From: Pseudoflavonifractor sp. MSJ-30
GTDB taxonomy: Bacteria; Bacillota; Clostridia; Oscillospirales; Oscillospiraceae
Reading direction: 5' to 3'
Assembly: GCF_018918045.1 (NCBI RefSeq)
Contig: NZ_JAHLPU010000033.1
Coordinates: 1-32,377 of the forward strand
DNA length: 32,377 bases
Shown: positions 15,548-23,991 of the stretch, one piece after another
How the letters are laid out: each line of letters begins with the position of its first letter
Position numbering within the stretch: the first letter of the stretch is position 1
Program-made: the position numbers and the translations under genes
The notes under the pieces: generated by a model
What the model was told of the DNA's origin: nothing
The model's input: only the letters and a program-made list of their open reading frames with translations
The model's database searches: none

Positions 15548-16784
15548 GCGCGTTATCAGTGTGCTGGTGCTGCTGGCGCTGGTAATTTCCGGCGTCGTCT
15601 TCCTGAGCCGTGCCTTGGCTATTACGGACGGGCCTGAAAAAAATGGCGCTTTTCTTCAGGACGACCGGCAATATGATGTTCTCCTCTTCGGTTCCAGCCA
15701 TATGGTCAATGGCATTTACCCCATGGAACTGTGGAAGAATTACGGAATTACCGCTTATGATCTGGGGGGGCACGGGGCCTCCCTGGCTGCCAGCTACTGG
15801 GAAATGCGGCTGGCCGTGGAAAAGCACAAGCCCAAGGTCGCCGTGCTGGATGTGCTGTTTGCGGGTTCTGACTATACGGAAATGGAACTGGGTCTGGCCC
15901 ATGAGCTGTTCGACCCCTATCCGCTGTCCCGTCTGAAGATTCAGGCGGTGCGGGACATTTTCGCAAACAAGGGAGACCGGATGGAACTGCTGTTCCCATT
16001 GGACGTGTACCATAACCGCTGGAAGGAACTGGATACGGAAATGGTGGAGCGGGGGCTGGCTGGCTGCATGCAGGCCTCCCCGGAAAAGGGCTCCGAGCTT
16101 CGCGTTGGTACGGTGGCCTTGGAACGGATCCCCCTGCTTCCGGAGACGGACCGTCTGGAAGCACGGACCATTGCCATGGATTATATCGAGAAATTTATCA
16201 TCTTCTGCCAGGAGAATGATATTATCCCTGTGCTCGTCTACATCCCTGGCCAAATCTCCGAGGAATGGCAGCGGGCGTGCAATACCGCCATGGCCTTGGG
16301 GGAAGCATTAGGTGCCAAAACGCTGAATCAGCAGTACATGGATCTGATTGATTTCAATACGGACTGGTACGACGAGGGCCGCCATCTGAATCCATCTGGG
16401 GCACTGAAGGCAACCGATTCCCTGGGCGCGTTTCTACAGGACCAGTGCGGCCTGGGAAGCCATCTGCAAGACTCCGCTTACAGTGCGTGGCAGGAAGACT
16501 ACAGGATGTATGTAGCCTATCTGACCGAAACCATGCAGGCTCAGACAGATCCGGATCAGTTCCTCAGTCTCGCTGCCCTGGAATGCTTCACGGTCGAAGC
16601 CACCATTTCTCCGGACTTTTCAGATCAAACCGTTCTGCACCAGCTGCAGAGCCTGGGGGTCACTCCTGCCATCCGCAAGGACGGCCCCGATTTGGAACTC
16701 ATCATCCGGGATACCCAGGGAAACGAACTGGTACATAAGTGCTTTGAAACGGAAACCACGCTTACAGAGACTGTGGATGCGTAG
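15516..16784 (+). CDS. SGNH/GDSL-like partner of the MBOAT acyltransferase
   Basis: The 422-residue protein has one N-terminal membrane anchor (about residues 10-32) and an extracytoplasmic SGNH-hydrolase-like domain. The nucleophile block is VLLFGSSHMVNG (Ser60/Ser61) and the last block is DEGRHLNPSG with His290 and nearby acidic residues 286/287. In AlgJ/AlgX, PatB and DltD systems such proteins take acyl groups from the MBOAT protein and place them on a cell-surface polymer. The C-terminal 100 residues show no known domain. The ATG at 15516 has GGGGGA upstream; it overlaps the MBOAT gene by 32 bases. It could instead be classified with DltD-like proteins, but no dlt genes are nearby. Confidence 0.8.
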   Translation: MHPASFISSFKRVISVLVLLALVISGVVFLSRALAITDGPEKNGAFLQDDRQYDVLLFGSSHMVNGIYPMELWKNYGITAYDLGGHGASLAASYWEMRLAVEKHKPKVAVLDVLFAGSDYTEMELGLAHELFDPYPLSRLKIQAVRDIFANKGDRMELLFPLDVYHNRWKELDTEMVERGLAGCMQASPEKGSELRVGTVALERIPLLPETDRLEARTIAMDYIEKFIIFCQENDIIPVLVYIPGQISEEWQRACNTAMALGEALGAKTLNQQYMDLIDFNTDWYDEGRHLNPSGALKATDSLGAFLQDQCGLGSHLQDSAYSAWQEDYRMYVAYLTETMQAQTDPDQFLSLAALECFTVEATISPDFSDQTVLHQLQSLGVTPAIRKDGPDLELIIRDTQGNELVHKCFETETTLTETVDA

Positions 16785-16870
16785 AAAACCATGAAATATG
16801 GGGTCCATATACCGGGTTGCCGAACCGGCAGCCTGTATGAGATGCCCCATAACGAATGTTCAAAGAAAAA

Positions 16871-16910
16871 CGGTCCCGCAGGCTGTATCAAAGTCTGCGG
16901 GACCGCTTTT
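16871..16910. terminator. Bidirectional terminator between convergent operons
   Basis: CGGTCCCGCAG (16871-16881) and CTGCGGGACCG (16895-16905) form a perfect 11-bp stem, with T-runs on both strands (TTTT at 16907-16910; five A on the plus strand at 16866-16870). It serves the MBOAT/SGNH operon and the convergent MgtC/antiporter operon. Confidence 0.9.
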
Positions 16911-16921
16911 GTCGGTGAAAA

Positions 16922-17638
16922 TTACATTTCCTCAATGTGGTATACATAATCCAGCGAGCGGAGGGCGGAAATGATGTCTTCGTGCTTTTTGTACTGCTTC
17001 AGTTCCTTACTGGCCACAGTAAAGGAAACAGAGAAGACGCTGATGCCGGAATTCAGGTAGGCCGGGTTGGATTCGATATCATCGATACGGATACCCAGAG
17101 CCCGGACGGTGGAGACGAAATCCGGCAGATCGCTTTTGTTTTTCAGTTCCAAATGGACTTCAAAGTGGTTGGAGCGGTCCTTCAGGTGCTTTTCCAATAC
17201 CGGAAGACTGGACATGCAGGCCAGCATGGCGAGAAACAGCCCTACTGCTACCGTATAGACCCCCGCGCCCAGAGCCATGCCGACGACGGCGCAGCACCAG
17301 AGGCCTACCGAGGTGGTCAGCCCCTTGATCTGGCTTTTGGAGCTGAACAGGATGGAGTTGCCGCTGATGGTAGCGGTGCCGATCACCGCCGCGGCGGAGA
17401 GAATGGGCACAGGCGCGCCCAATTGCAGCATGAGATACTGGTCCATGAGCATGGTGCCGCAGCCCGCCAGACATACCAGAATAAAGGTCCGCAGTCCGGC
17501 GGAATGGCGCTTGCTGGAGCGCTCGCAGCCGATGATTGCCGACAGCGTCACGCTGAGCGCCAGCCGGAACAGCACGCCCGGCAGGGTAAGACCTGTGCTC
17601 CATTCGCCCAAAAGGGCCCCAATCCAATCGTTTTCCAT
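16922..17638 (-). CDS. MgtC/SapB-family membrane protein
   Basis: The 238-residue protein has the MgtC N-terminal membrane domain: about five helices with the conserved GCERSSKRHSAGLRTFILVCLAGCGTML block and GTATISGNSIL. A C-terminal soluble ACT-like domain of about 80 residues follows. MgtC proteins affect magnesium-limited growth and membrane ATP synthase activity in pathogens; in commensals their role is unclear. It follows the antiporter gene by 5 bases, with GGAGGT inside that gene's last codons, so the two are co-translated. The pairing with a cation antiporter suggests a joint role in cation or pH balance, which is inference. Confidence 0.88.
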   Translation of the reverse strand: MENDWIGALLGEWSTGLTLPGVLFRLALSVTLSAIIGCERSSKRHSAGLRTFILVCLAGCGTMLMDQYLMLQLGAPVPILSAAAVIGTATISGNSILFSSKSQIKGLTTSVGLWCCAVVGMALGAGVYTVAVGLFLAMLACMSSLPVLEKHLKDRSNHFEVHLELKNKSDLPDFVSTVRALGIRIDDIESNPAYLNSGISVFSVSFTVASKELKQYKKHEDIISALRSLDYVYHIEEM

Positions 17639-17643
17639 ATGTA

Positions 17644-19092
17644 TTACCTCCGCATTGAGAAATAGCGCCGCTGAAGCTGGCTGTGTGCAAAGTGCTCCTC
17701 CGCGGCCTCCGTAAAGGCCGCCTCCTCTTCGCTCACGGCGGGTTCATGCTCCGGCAGCGACTTCTGAATCTTCTGAATCCGCTCGATCAGAAGCTGCACA
17801 TCGTTTTTCGGCTGCCCGGCCTCTGTGACCGGCTCCACCGGGGCCAGATCCTCCAGACGGGTGGAATAGGACCGGGACAGGTACAGCGCCAGCTTGGCGC
17901 ACCCGGGGCCGATCAGTTCATAGAGAACGCTGGAGGCCAGAATAATGGTCTGCAGGTCCTCACCCATGGTCCCGCCCAAAGTCCGGGCACCCAAAGCAGC
18001 CAGTCCGATGGCCACGCCGGCCTGGGGAATCAGGGCCAGGCCCAGATAATTGCGGACCAGACGGCCCTTTTTTACCATCCGGCAGCCCAGCCAGGCACCC
18101 AGATATTTGCCCAGAATGCGCACCAGAAAATAGGTGCCGCCGATAACCAGCAGCGGCACGCCGTTCATGGCGCCGCTGGCGGATACCAGCGCGTCCAGCC
18201 GGAAGGACATACCGGAGCGGACAAAGAACAGCAGCAGAATCGGGGGGCTGAAATAGCCCAGCTGCTTAAAGAGCTTATCGTTCTCCGCAATATTGGTATA
18301 TACTGTGCCCATAGCCATGCAGCCCAGCAGCGGAGAAATATCCAGCAGGGCGCAGATGCCGCAGAAGGAGAACAGCAAGGCAATGGAAATAATCAGCTTG
18401 TTGTCTGTAGAGCGGTTGCTGGGCATGAGCAGCTTCATGAAAAGGCCGAACATGCCGCCCAAAGCCATAATCAGAATGTTCAGAGTCACCGGTCGGAGCA
18501 AAGCGCTCAGGGTAAAGCCGGTGCCGTCCAGAGAGGCCAGCGCCACGGAGATGGCGATGGAATAGAGTACCAGCCCTACCACATCGTCCAGGGCTACCAC
18601 CTGAAGAAGGGTATCCACAAAGTCGCCATGGGCGCCGGTCTGCCGGATGGTCATCATGGTGGAGGCAGGTGCCGTGGCAGAGGCCAGGGCGGCAAGGACA
18701 ATGGAGAAAGCCAATTCCAGCCTCAGAATCCAATAGGTCAGCACAAAGACCGCAACGGATGCCAGAACCGCCTCGCAGACAGTGATCCAGACCACCTTCA
18801 TACCGTTGCGCTTCAGCACGGAGAGCTTGAAAAACTCGCCGGTGGAGAAGGCGATAAAGGCCAGGGCAATGTCTGACAGAAAGTCGGTGCCGTCAATGAT
18901 CCGCTGGGGCACCAGATCCAGACAGTAGGGCCCGATCAGGATCCCGGCCAGAATATAGGCGGTGACGTTTGGCAGCCGCAGCCGCTTGGTAATGCGGGTG
19001 AGCAGAAAGCCGGAAAACAGCATCAGAGCCACGGAGATAATGACCGTCGGCACCTGGGGCAGGTTCATCAGTGTATTGTGCAGTGCGGCCAC
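17644..19092 (-). CDS. CPA2-family cation/proton antiporter
   Basis: The 482-residue membrane protein has about 12 helices of the Na+/H+ exchanger (CPA2, KefB/GerN-like) fold. Conserved segments include LRLPNVTAYILAGILIGP near the start and ATAPASTMMTIRQTGAHGDF followed by VVALDDVVGLV, which holds the paired acidic residues used for ion coupling. A cytoplasmic tail of about 80 residues is hydrophilic, with no recognised RCK/TrkA-N nucleotide-binding domain. GTG at 19092 is taken as start because AGGAGG lies 8 bases upstream; a GTG at 19101 would overlap that site. Na+ or K+ specificity cannot be decided. It leads the operon with the MgtC-family gene. Confidence 0.88.
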   Translation of the reverse strand: MAALHNTLMNLPQVPTVIISVALMLFSGFLLTRITKRLRLPNVTAYILAGILIGPYCLDLVPQRIIDGTDFLSDIALAFIAFSTGEFFKLSVLKRNGMKVVWITVCEAVLASVAVFVLTYWILRLELAFSIVLAALASATAPASTMMTIRQTGAHGDFVDTLLQVVALDDVVGLVLYSIAISVALASLDGTGFTLSALLRPVTLNILIMALGGMFGLFMKLLMPSNRSTDNKLIISIALLFSFCGICALLDISPLLGCMAMGTVYTNIAENDKLFKQLGYFSPPILLLFFVRSGMSFRLDALVSASGAMNGVPLLVIGGTYFLVRILGKYLGAWLGCRMVKKGRLVRNYLGLALIPQAGVAIGLAALGARTLGGTMGEDLQTIILASSVLYELIGPGCAKLALYLSRSYSTRLEDLAPVEPVTEAGQPKNDVQLLIERIQKIQKSLPEHEPAVSEEEAAFTEAAEEHFAHSQLQRRYFSMRR

Positions 19093-19112
19093 GGGACACA
19101 CCTCCTTTGTCG

Positions 19113-19181
19113 TGTAAAATATATTTTACATTTGCTACATTATAGCCCGGAACAGTCGGTTCGTCAACAGCATATTTTACA
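19113..19181 (-). promoter_or_regulatory. Antiporter operon promoter with palindromic operator
   Basis: On the minus strand TTGACG (19167-19162), a 17-base spacer and TATAAT (19144-19139) form a strong promoter. A perfect 18-bp palindrome, TGTAAAATATATTTTACA, lies at 19113-19130 just past the start of transcription. A second half-site, TGTAAAATA, lies at 19181-19173 upstream of the -35. The arrangement fits repression by a dimeric regulator not encoded nearby. Confidence 0.75.
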
Positions 19182-19227
19182 TATTCTTATGAGTATTCTG
19201 CGAAAAATTGTTGTAAATAGATAAAAA

Positions 19228-19268
19228 AGAAAAGAAAAAGCCGGGCAATCCATTGCGATTGCCCGGCT
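19228..19268 (-). terminator. Terminator of the corrinoid methyltransferase operon
   Basis: AGCCGGGCAATC (19239-19250) and GATTGCCCGGCT (19257-19268) form a perfect 12-bp stem. On the minus strand it runs into a long T-rich tract. It lies 17 bases past the stop of the last operon gene. Confidence 0.92.
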
Positions 19269-19284
19269 GGAAAAAGAGCTTTGT

Positions 19285-19818
19285 TCAATCAAACAGAATA
19301 CAGGCCGTATAGGCCAGCGTGTTGGGGCCGTGGTAATAGGGGACTCCCGCCGCGGCGCAGGCATCGTTCACCAGCAGACCATAGCCTTCCATGGAGGCGC
19401 AGGCCCGGTCCGGGAAGCGGCACTTCTCCGGGTAGGCGCACTTGCCGCAGATGCGGCAGCCGCCGGTGCCTAGGCACAGAGCCGTCTTCTGCTCGGCATG
19501 GGCTTTGTCCGCCAGGGTGTGGAACCGGGCGGAGTGATTCTGCTCCGCTTCCATCATCCCCTCAATATCAAAGGAGTCCTCCAATTGAGCTACGGACTGC
19601 ACAAGAATACCTTTTGTCTTGGCCCCAATGCGGGCAGTGCAGGTTTCCAGACTGCCGCACTCCGGAGGGCAAGTCCAGTTCTTGCCATAGGCATGGCATT
19701 TATCCGCGGCGCACATTGCCCGGACCTCCGCGTTGGGCTTCAGCGCCGCCGGGTCTACAGGCGCCGCTTCGGCAAAGCCCAGCTCTTTGGCATAGGTCAC
19801 CCATTCTTCAATGGTCAT
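19285..19818 (-). CDS. DUF2284 cysteine-rich metal-binding protein
   Basis: The 177-residue protein has many cysteines: a first group CAADKCHAYGKNWTCPPEC and a second group CLGTGGCRICGKCAYPEKC, plus CRFPDRAC. This is the pattern of DUF2284, annotated as predicted metal-binding and possibly carrying iron-sulfur clusters. Such genes often sit with corrinoid methyltransferase genes, and here it is the last gene of that operon, its ATGA overlapping the activator's stop. An electron-transfer role in reductive activation of the corrinoid protein is a reasonable guess but is not established. The ribosome site is inside the activator's last codons. Confidence 0.82.
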   Translation of the reverse strand: MTIEEWVTYAKELGFAEAAPVDPAALKPNAEVRAMCAADKCHAYGKNWTCPPECGSLETCTARIGAKTKGILVQSVAQLEDSFDIEGMMEAEQNHSARFHTLADKAHAEQKTALCLGTGGCRICGKCAYPEKCRFPDRACASMEGYGLLVNDACAAAGVPYYHGPNTLAYTACILFD

Positions 19819-21275
19819 TCGTCATCCTCCTCAAAGGTCAGGCAGTCCACATAGCAGTCCTGGAATTCCGGCAGAGCTGCCAGCTCCAGAAATTCCGTTT
19901 CTTCTGCCAGCTTGGCGGCGTAGGAGAATTCTCCCCCGCTCAGGCTGCATAGCTTTGCGCCCTCACCGGCAGCGTTGCCGATAGGCTCAATTCTGTCCAC
20001 CAGCTCCGGCGGGATCATGCCGATACGGCAGGCCGAGGCGGGGTCCAGATAGTTGCCGAAGGCCCCGGCCAGCAGAACCTGTTCAATATCCCCGATTTTT
20101 ACGTCCAGGTGCTTTGCCATCAGTTCGATGCCCGCCCGGATGGCGGCCTTTGCCAGCTGCACCTCCCGGACATCCTTCTGGGTCAGCACCACATTTTCGC
20201 AGAGGGTATCGTCTCCGTGCTCCAGATGGCCCATCTCGTCAATTTCGCCATTTTCCAGCAGTACCGCAATCAGATCCAGCAATCCTGAACCGCAGAGGCC
20301 TACGGGAGACTTGTCCCCAATGACGTGATAAGAGACTGTGCCGTTCTTCAAAAATACATGGTCCACGGCTCCCTCTGCCCCCCGCATACCGCAGGAGATT
20401 TTCGCACCCTCAAAGGCAGGCCCCGCGGCGGTGGAGCAGGCGACGGCTCGCTTACGATTGCCAAGCACCATCTCGCCGTTGGTGCCGATATCGATGAGCA
20501 GCGTCAGCTTCTCCCGGCGGTCAAATCGGGAGGCTACCAGACAGCCTACGGTATCGCCGCCTACGAAGCCCGCAATATTGGGCAAGATCCGTATTTTCCC
20601 GGAAATTGGCAGCCATCCGGCAGCGTCCATTGTGCGTGCGGAACGCTCCCTCGGCATATAAGGCGGCGTAATCAGCGGCCGGGGGTCGATGCCCAGCAGC
20701 AGATGGTGCATGGCCGTGTTGCCAACGATGGCCGCGCAGGTGATGTTCGTCGGCGCGATACCCGCCTGCTTCGCCGCCTGACGGGTCAGACTGTCCAGAG
20801 CGGCCAGAATGCACTGCTGCATTTCCTTCCCGCCCCCGTCCAGCACATACTGAATCCGGGAAATTACGTCCGCGCCATATTGCCCCTGTGGGTTCAGGGT
20901 GCTGGCCTGGGCCAACAGAGCCCCGGTTTTGCCGGAGAGCAGATAGGCAACCACAGTTGTTGTGCCAATATCGATGGCAAGGGTATAGGCGTCTACCCCA
21001 TCCGGGACGGTCTGCACGCTCTGGCTTGCGGTCAGAATTCGGGCGGCTGACACCTGGGGAACGGTCACGACCATGTTTTCTGTCACAATAGTCTGACAGG
21101 CCAGGACTTCCGCCCCGGCCTGTAACGTGACTTTACATTTCCCGCAGGTCCCGTTGCCGCCGCAGGGTGCGTAGGGCTTCAGGCCTGCCTGAATTTCTGC
21201 CTGAAGCAGCGTCGTCCCCTCATCCACCGGGACGGTTATCCCGGCAGGCAGAAATGTGACTTTATACTGCTTCAT
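19815..21275 (-). CDS. RACo-like reductive activator of the corrinoid protein
   Basis: The 486-residue protein begins with a plant-type [2Fe-2S] ferredoxin domain, with Cys38, Cys44, Cys47 and Cys60 spaced C-x5-C-x2-C-x12-C. It continues with an ASKHA-type ATPase: the phosphate loop LAIDIGTTTVVAYLL near residue 98 and a second block LLIDIGTNGEMVLGN. This is the layout of RACo-type activators, which use ATP to drive one-electron reduction of inactivated Co(II) to Co(I) in corrinoid methyltransferases. It follows the corrinoid-protein gene by 12 bases, its natural target. The start has only a modest GGAAA site, so coupling to the upstream gene may matter. Confidence 0.9.
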   Translation of the reverse strand: MKQYKVTFLPAGITVPVDEGTTLLQAEIQAGLKPYAPCGGNGTCGKCKVTLQAGAEVLACQTIVTENMVVTVPQVSAARILTASQSVQTVPDGVDAYTLAIDIGTTTVVAYLLSGKTGALLAQASTLNPQGQYGADVISRIQYVLDGGGKEMQQCILAALDSLTRQAAKQAGIAPTNITCAAIVGNTAMHHLLLGIDPRPLITPPYMPRERSARTMDAAGWLPISGKIRILPNIAGFVGGDTVGCLVASRFDRREKLTLLIDIGTNGEMVLGNRKRAVACSTAAGPAFEGAKISCGMRGAEGAVDHVFLKNGTVSYHVIGDKSPVGLCGSGLLDLIAVLLENGEIDEMGHLEHGDDTLCENVVLTQKDVREVQLAKAAIRAGIELMAKHLDVKIGDIEQVLLAGAFGNYLDPASACRIGMIPPELVDRIEPIGNAAGEGAKLCSLSGGEFSYAAKLAEETEFLELAALPEFQDCYVDCLTFEEDDE

Positions 21276-21287
21276 TGGTTTTCCAAG

Positions 21288-21920
21288 TTAAGCGGCAACC
21301 AGTTCCTTGGCCTTCTTGGCGGCGGAAGCGGCGTCGGGAGTGTAGGCGTCAGCACCGATCTTGTCGGCAAACTCCTGAGTGATGGGGGCGCCGCCGACCA
21401 TGACCTTCACATCCTTGCGCCAGGGAGCGGCGTTCAGAGCGGTAACGGTTTCCTGCAGAGCGGGCATGGTGGTGGTCAGCAGAGCGGAGCAGGCCACAAT
21501 CTTGACACCGGGGTTCTCCTCGTAGGCGGCCAGGAACTTCTCAACGGGAACGTCAACACCCAGGTCGATGACTTCAAAGCCGGCAGACTCGATCATCATT
21601 GCAACCAGGTTCTTGCCGATGTCGTGCAGGTCACCGGCGACGGTGCCGATGATGACCTTGCCCAGAGCGCCGGCGGCACCGGAAGCCAGATGGGGCTTCA
21701 GAACCTCAACGCCCTTCTTCATAGCCTTGGCGGCAATCAGCATTTCGGGCACAAAGATGGTGCCGTTCTTGAAGTTTTCGCCAACAACGTCCATAGCGGA
21801 AATCATGGTATCCAGAATCTTGGAGGCCTCAACGCCCTCGTCCAGAGTTTCCTGCACAGCGGCGGGAACCAGCTTTGCCTTGCCGCGAACAACCAGATCG
21901 TGTACATTTTCGAGACTCAT
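21288..21920 (-). CDS. Corrinoid (B12-binding) methyl-carrier protein
   Basis: The 210-residue protein has an N-terminal four-helix cap (about 1-85) and a C-terminal Rossmann-like B12-binding domain. The cobalt-ligating motif D-x-H-x-x-G is present as Asp97, His99 and Gly102 in GDLHDIGKN, followed by the expected SALLTTTM and GGAPIT segments. It belongs with MtbC/MtaC/MttC-type proteins that carry a methyl group on cobalt between two methyltransferases. Both candidate methyltransferases are upstream in the same operon and the activator is downstream. AGGGGA lies 8 bases before the ATG. Length is standard. Confidence 0.93.
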   Translation of the reverse strand: MSLENVHDLVVRGKAKLVPAAVQETLDEGVEASKILDTMISAMDVVGENFKNGTIFVPEMLIAAKAMKKGVEVLKPHLASGAAGALGKVIIGTVAGDLHDIGKNLVAMMIESAGFEVIDLGVDVPVEKFLAAYEENPGVKIVACSALLTTTMPALQETVTALNAAPWRKDVKVMVGGAPITQEFADKIGADAYTPDAASAAKKAKELVAA

Positions 21921-21958
21921 AATAAAATTCCCCTTTTTAATGTATTTTTTTTATTTCA

Positions 21959-21986
21959 GGGAGACCCGATTGCCGCCGGGTCTCCC
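21959..21986 (-). other. Intercistronic hairpin before the corrinoid-protein gene
   Basis: GGGAGACCCG (21959-21968) and CGGGTCTCCC (21977-21986) form a perfect 10-bp stem. On the minus strand it is followed by an A-rich rather than T-rich stretch, so it is more likely an mRNA processing or stability element than a terminator. Confidence 0.6.
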
Positions 21987-21998
21987 GTCCGTATGAAT

Positions 21999-22808
21999 TT
22001 ACTGCTTGACCGGTCCAAACAGGCCGTCACGGTATGCACTGATGTACTCCATGCAGTAGTCGTCCAGGCCCAGCAGCGCTTCGGTGGCGAAGATCACGCC
22101 CATCATATCCCGGTTGGTGGGATCCAGAATGGCGCTGTCCAGTCCGGCGTTCATGGCAAGAACCGTAAAGCCCAGGTTCACCATCTTCCGCACGGGCAGG
22201 TTGAAGGAGATGTTGGAGACGGCGGCGGTAATATGGATGCTGGGATATTTGGCACGGACAGTGGAGATAACCTCCACGTTGGTCTCAATGCCGTTCTCGG
22301 AGGTGCAGAGCATTTCCACCAGAGGATCAATGTGGATCCGGTTGGGAGCGATGCCGTACTCCTTGGCCTTGGCCATGATCTTGTCAAAGACCCGCAGACG
22401 GTCGGCGGCGTTCTTGGGAATGCCGGTGTCGTCGGACAGCAGGGCAATGACCTGCCAGCCTTTGTTTTCGGCCAGAATGGGGAAGATCTTATCGATCTTG
22501 TCACCCTCGCCGGAAACGGAGTTGATCAAACCGGGCTTGTTGCAGAACTTGTAGGCCTGGGTCAGCACATCGGCGCTGGGGCTGTCCACGGCGATGGGCA
22601 GGTCGGTGACGGACTGGATGCAGTCGATCATCCAGTGCAGCGTCTCCACTTCCTCCGCCTCGGGGACGGAAGCGCAGCAGTCGATAAAGGTGGCGCCGGC
22701 ATTGGCCTGAGCCACGGCACGGGCCTTGATGAACTCGGCATCCCGCCCCGCAATGGCCTTGGCCACCACGGGAATGGAGCCGTTGATCTTCTCGCCGATA
22801 ATAATCAT
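21999..22808 (-). CDS. Pterin-binding methyltransferase (MT-II, MtgA-like)
   Basis: The 269-residue protein has the pterin-binding TIM barrel of the methyltetrahydrofolate:corrinoid methyltransferases (AcsE, MtvC, MtgA). Recognisable blocks are IIIGEKINGS at the start, GATFIDCC, PIAVDSPSADVL, GLINSVSGEGDK and IHIDPLVEML. It is the size of the stand-alone enzymes, much shorter than methionine synthase. In this operon it would move the methyl group from the corrinoid protein to tetrahydrofolate, feeding the Wood-Ljungdahl methyl branch or one-carbon metabolism; the reverse direction is possible. AGGAGA lies 7 bases before the ATG. Confidence 0.9.
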   Translation of the reverse strand: MIIIGEKINGSIPVVAKAIAGRDAEFIKARAVAQANAGATFIDCCASVPEAEEVETLHWMIDCIQSVTDLPIAVDSPSADVLTQAYKFCNKPGLINSVSGEGDKIDKIFPILAENKGWQVIALLSDDTGIPKNAADRLRVFDKIMAKAKEYGIAPNRIHIDPLVEMLCTSENGIETNVEVISTVRAKYPSIHITAAVSNISFNLPVRKMVNLGFTVLAMNAGLDSAILDPTNRDMMGVIFATEALLGLDDYCMEYISAYRDGLFGPVKQ

Positions 22809-22911
22809 TGGAATCTCTCCTTCTCAAATTAAAATTGTCAAAGTTCTTGTGCGGCCCGGGAAGCCCCGCCCCGGCATTCTGCCCGGGAGGCGCTTTCCGA
22901 AGGGCGAAGCA

Positions 22912-23952
22912 TCAGAACATGATGCTGATGGGCAGACGCTGGGCCTCCAGCTGCTCCTTGGTGAAGCCGAAGTGCTTGCAGTTGTAATCGTCAATGGCAT
23001 CCCACAGGCCCTGATAGGTGCCCTTGTACAGAGAGCCAGGGCCTCCCTGGGTGATGCAGGGAATGAAGTGCTTCATGCCGCAGGTCTCCATGGCGTGGAC
23101 GGCAGCCTTCTCGCAGTCGGCGTAGGTCCAGCCCTCAAAGTCCACCTGCTTGTTGTCGATCTCGCCCATGAAGGAGATCTTGTCGCCGTACTTGGCGAGG
23201 CACTCAGGCACATTATTGGAGTGCATGCAGCCCTGCCACACATCGATACCCATGTCGATCATGGTGGGCAGCAGGTTGGCGCAGTAGGAGTCGGAGTGAT
23301 GGATAATCAGCTCCACGCCGTGGCTGTGGTAGTAGCCGTAAATCTTCTGATAGGCTTCCAGGAAGAAGTCCTCAAAGATGGAGGGACGCAGGAAGGAGTT
23401 CAGCTCGCTGCCCCAGTCGTCGTGGTGCAGGATGGCATCGGGATGCAGGTTGGAGCAGATGCCCTCAGCCAGCTCCAGCTCCCAGTCGGTCAGGTACTTG
23501 ATGAGATCGTGCATCTCATCGGGGTACTCCATGTAGTCCATCAGAGCTTCCTGCATGGAGCACAGGTGATGGACCTGCTCAAAGATACCGGGAGCCACAA
23601 AGGCAGCCTTATAGGCCTTGGTGCCGTCCACTGCGGCGTACATATCCTTGCAGATGTTCCACAGCTCATCGGAGAACTTCAGGCTGGGGGCATGGACATA
23701 GTCCCGCCAGTTTTCAAAGTCCTTGACAACGATTTTGTCGGGGGTATGGACAGGGAATGCGCCGGGCACATTTTCCGGGAAGGAGTTGGTCACGCCCCAG
23801 CCGTTGACCACGTTCTCCATGCCGCGCTTCAGCAGGGGCTGGGTCATCATGTAGGGGTGCATCAAGATAGAAACGGCCTCATACTGGTTGACGAACCGGT
23901 CGGGATTGCCGCCCCGGACGGTTTCACGCATATTTTCCTTTGCGGTAAGCAT
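22912..23952 (-). CDS. UroD-family methyltransferase (probable MT-I)
   Basis: The 346-residue protein is a member of the uroporphyrinogen decarboxylase-like methyltransferase family, with a barrel fold and blocks such as LHPDAILHHDDWGS and GGPGSLYKGTY. As first gene of the operon it is the likely substrate-specific enzyme that transfers a methyl group to the corrinoid protein. MtaA/MtbA enzymes bind zinc through H-x-C plus a distant Cys; here the matching place reads HHSDSYC (His218, His219, Asp221, Cys224), with Cys242 and Cys299 later, so the usual H-x-C is not kept. Substrate is unknown: methoxylated aromatics or small methylated compounds are options. GGAGG lies 9 bases before the ATG; an in-frame extension to 23997 runs through the leader. 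Confidence 0.85.
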   Translation of the reverse strand: MLTAKENMRETVRGGNPDRFVNQYEAVSILMHPYMMTQPLLKRGMENVVNGWGVTNSFPENVPGAFPVHTPDKIVVKDFENWRDYVHAPSLKFSDELWNICKDMYAAVDGTKAYKAAFVAPGIFEQVHHLCSMQEALMDYMEYPDEMHDLIKYLTDWELELAEGICSNLHPDAILHHDDWGSELNSFLRPSIFEDFFLEAYQKIYGYYHSHGVELIIHHSDSYCANLLPTMIDMGIDVWQGCMHSNNVPECLAKYGDKISFMGEIDNKQVDFEGWTYADCEKAAVHAMETCGMKHFIPCITQGGPGSLYKGTYQGLWDAIDDYNCKHFGFTKEQLEAQRLPISIMF

Positions 23953-23991
23953 AATCTGTATCCTCCAAATGATAAAAATCTGTGAAGGGTT

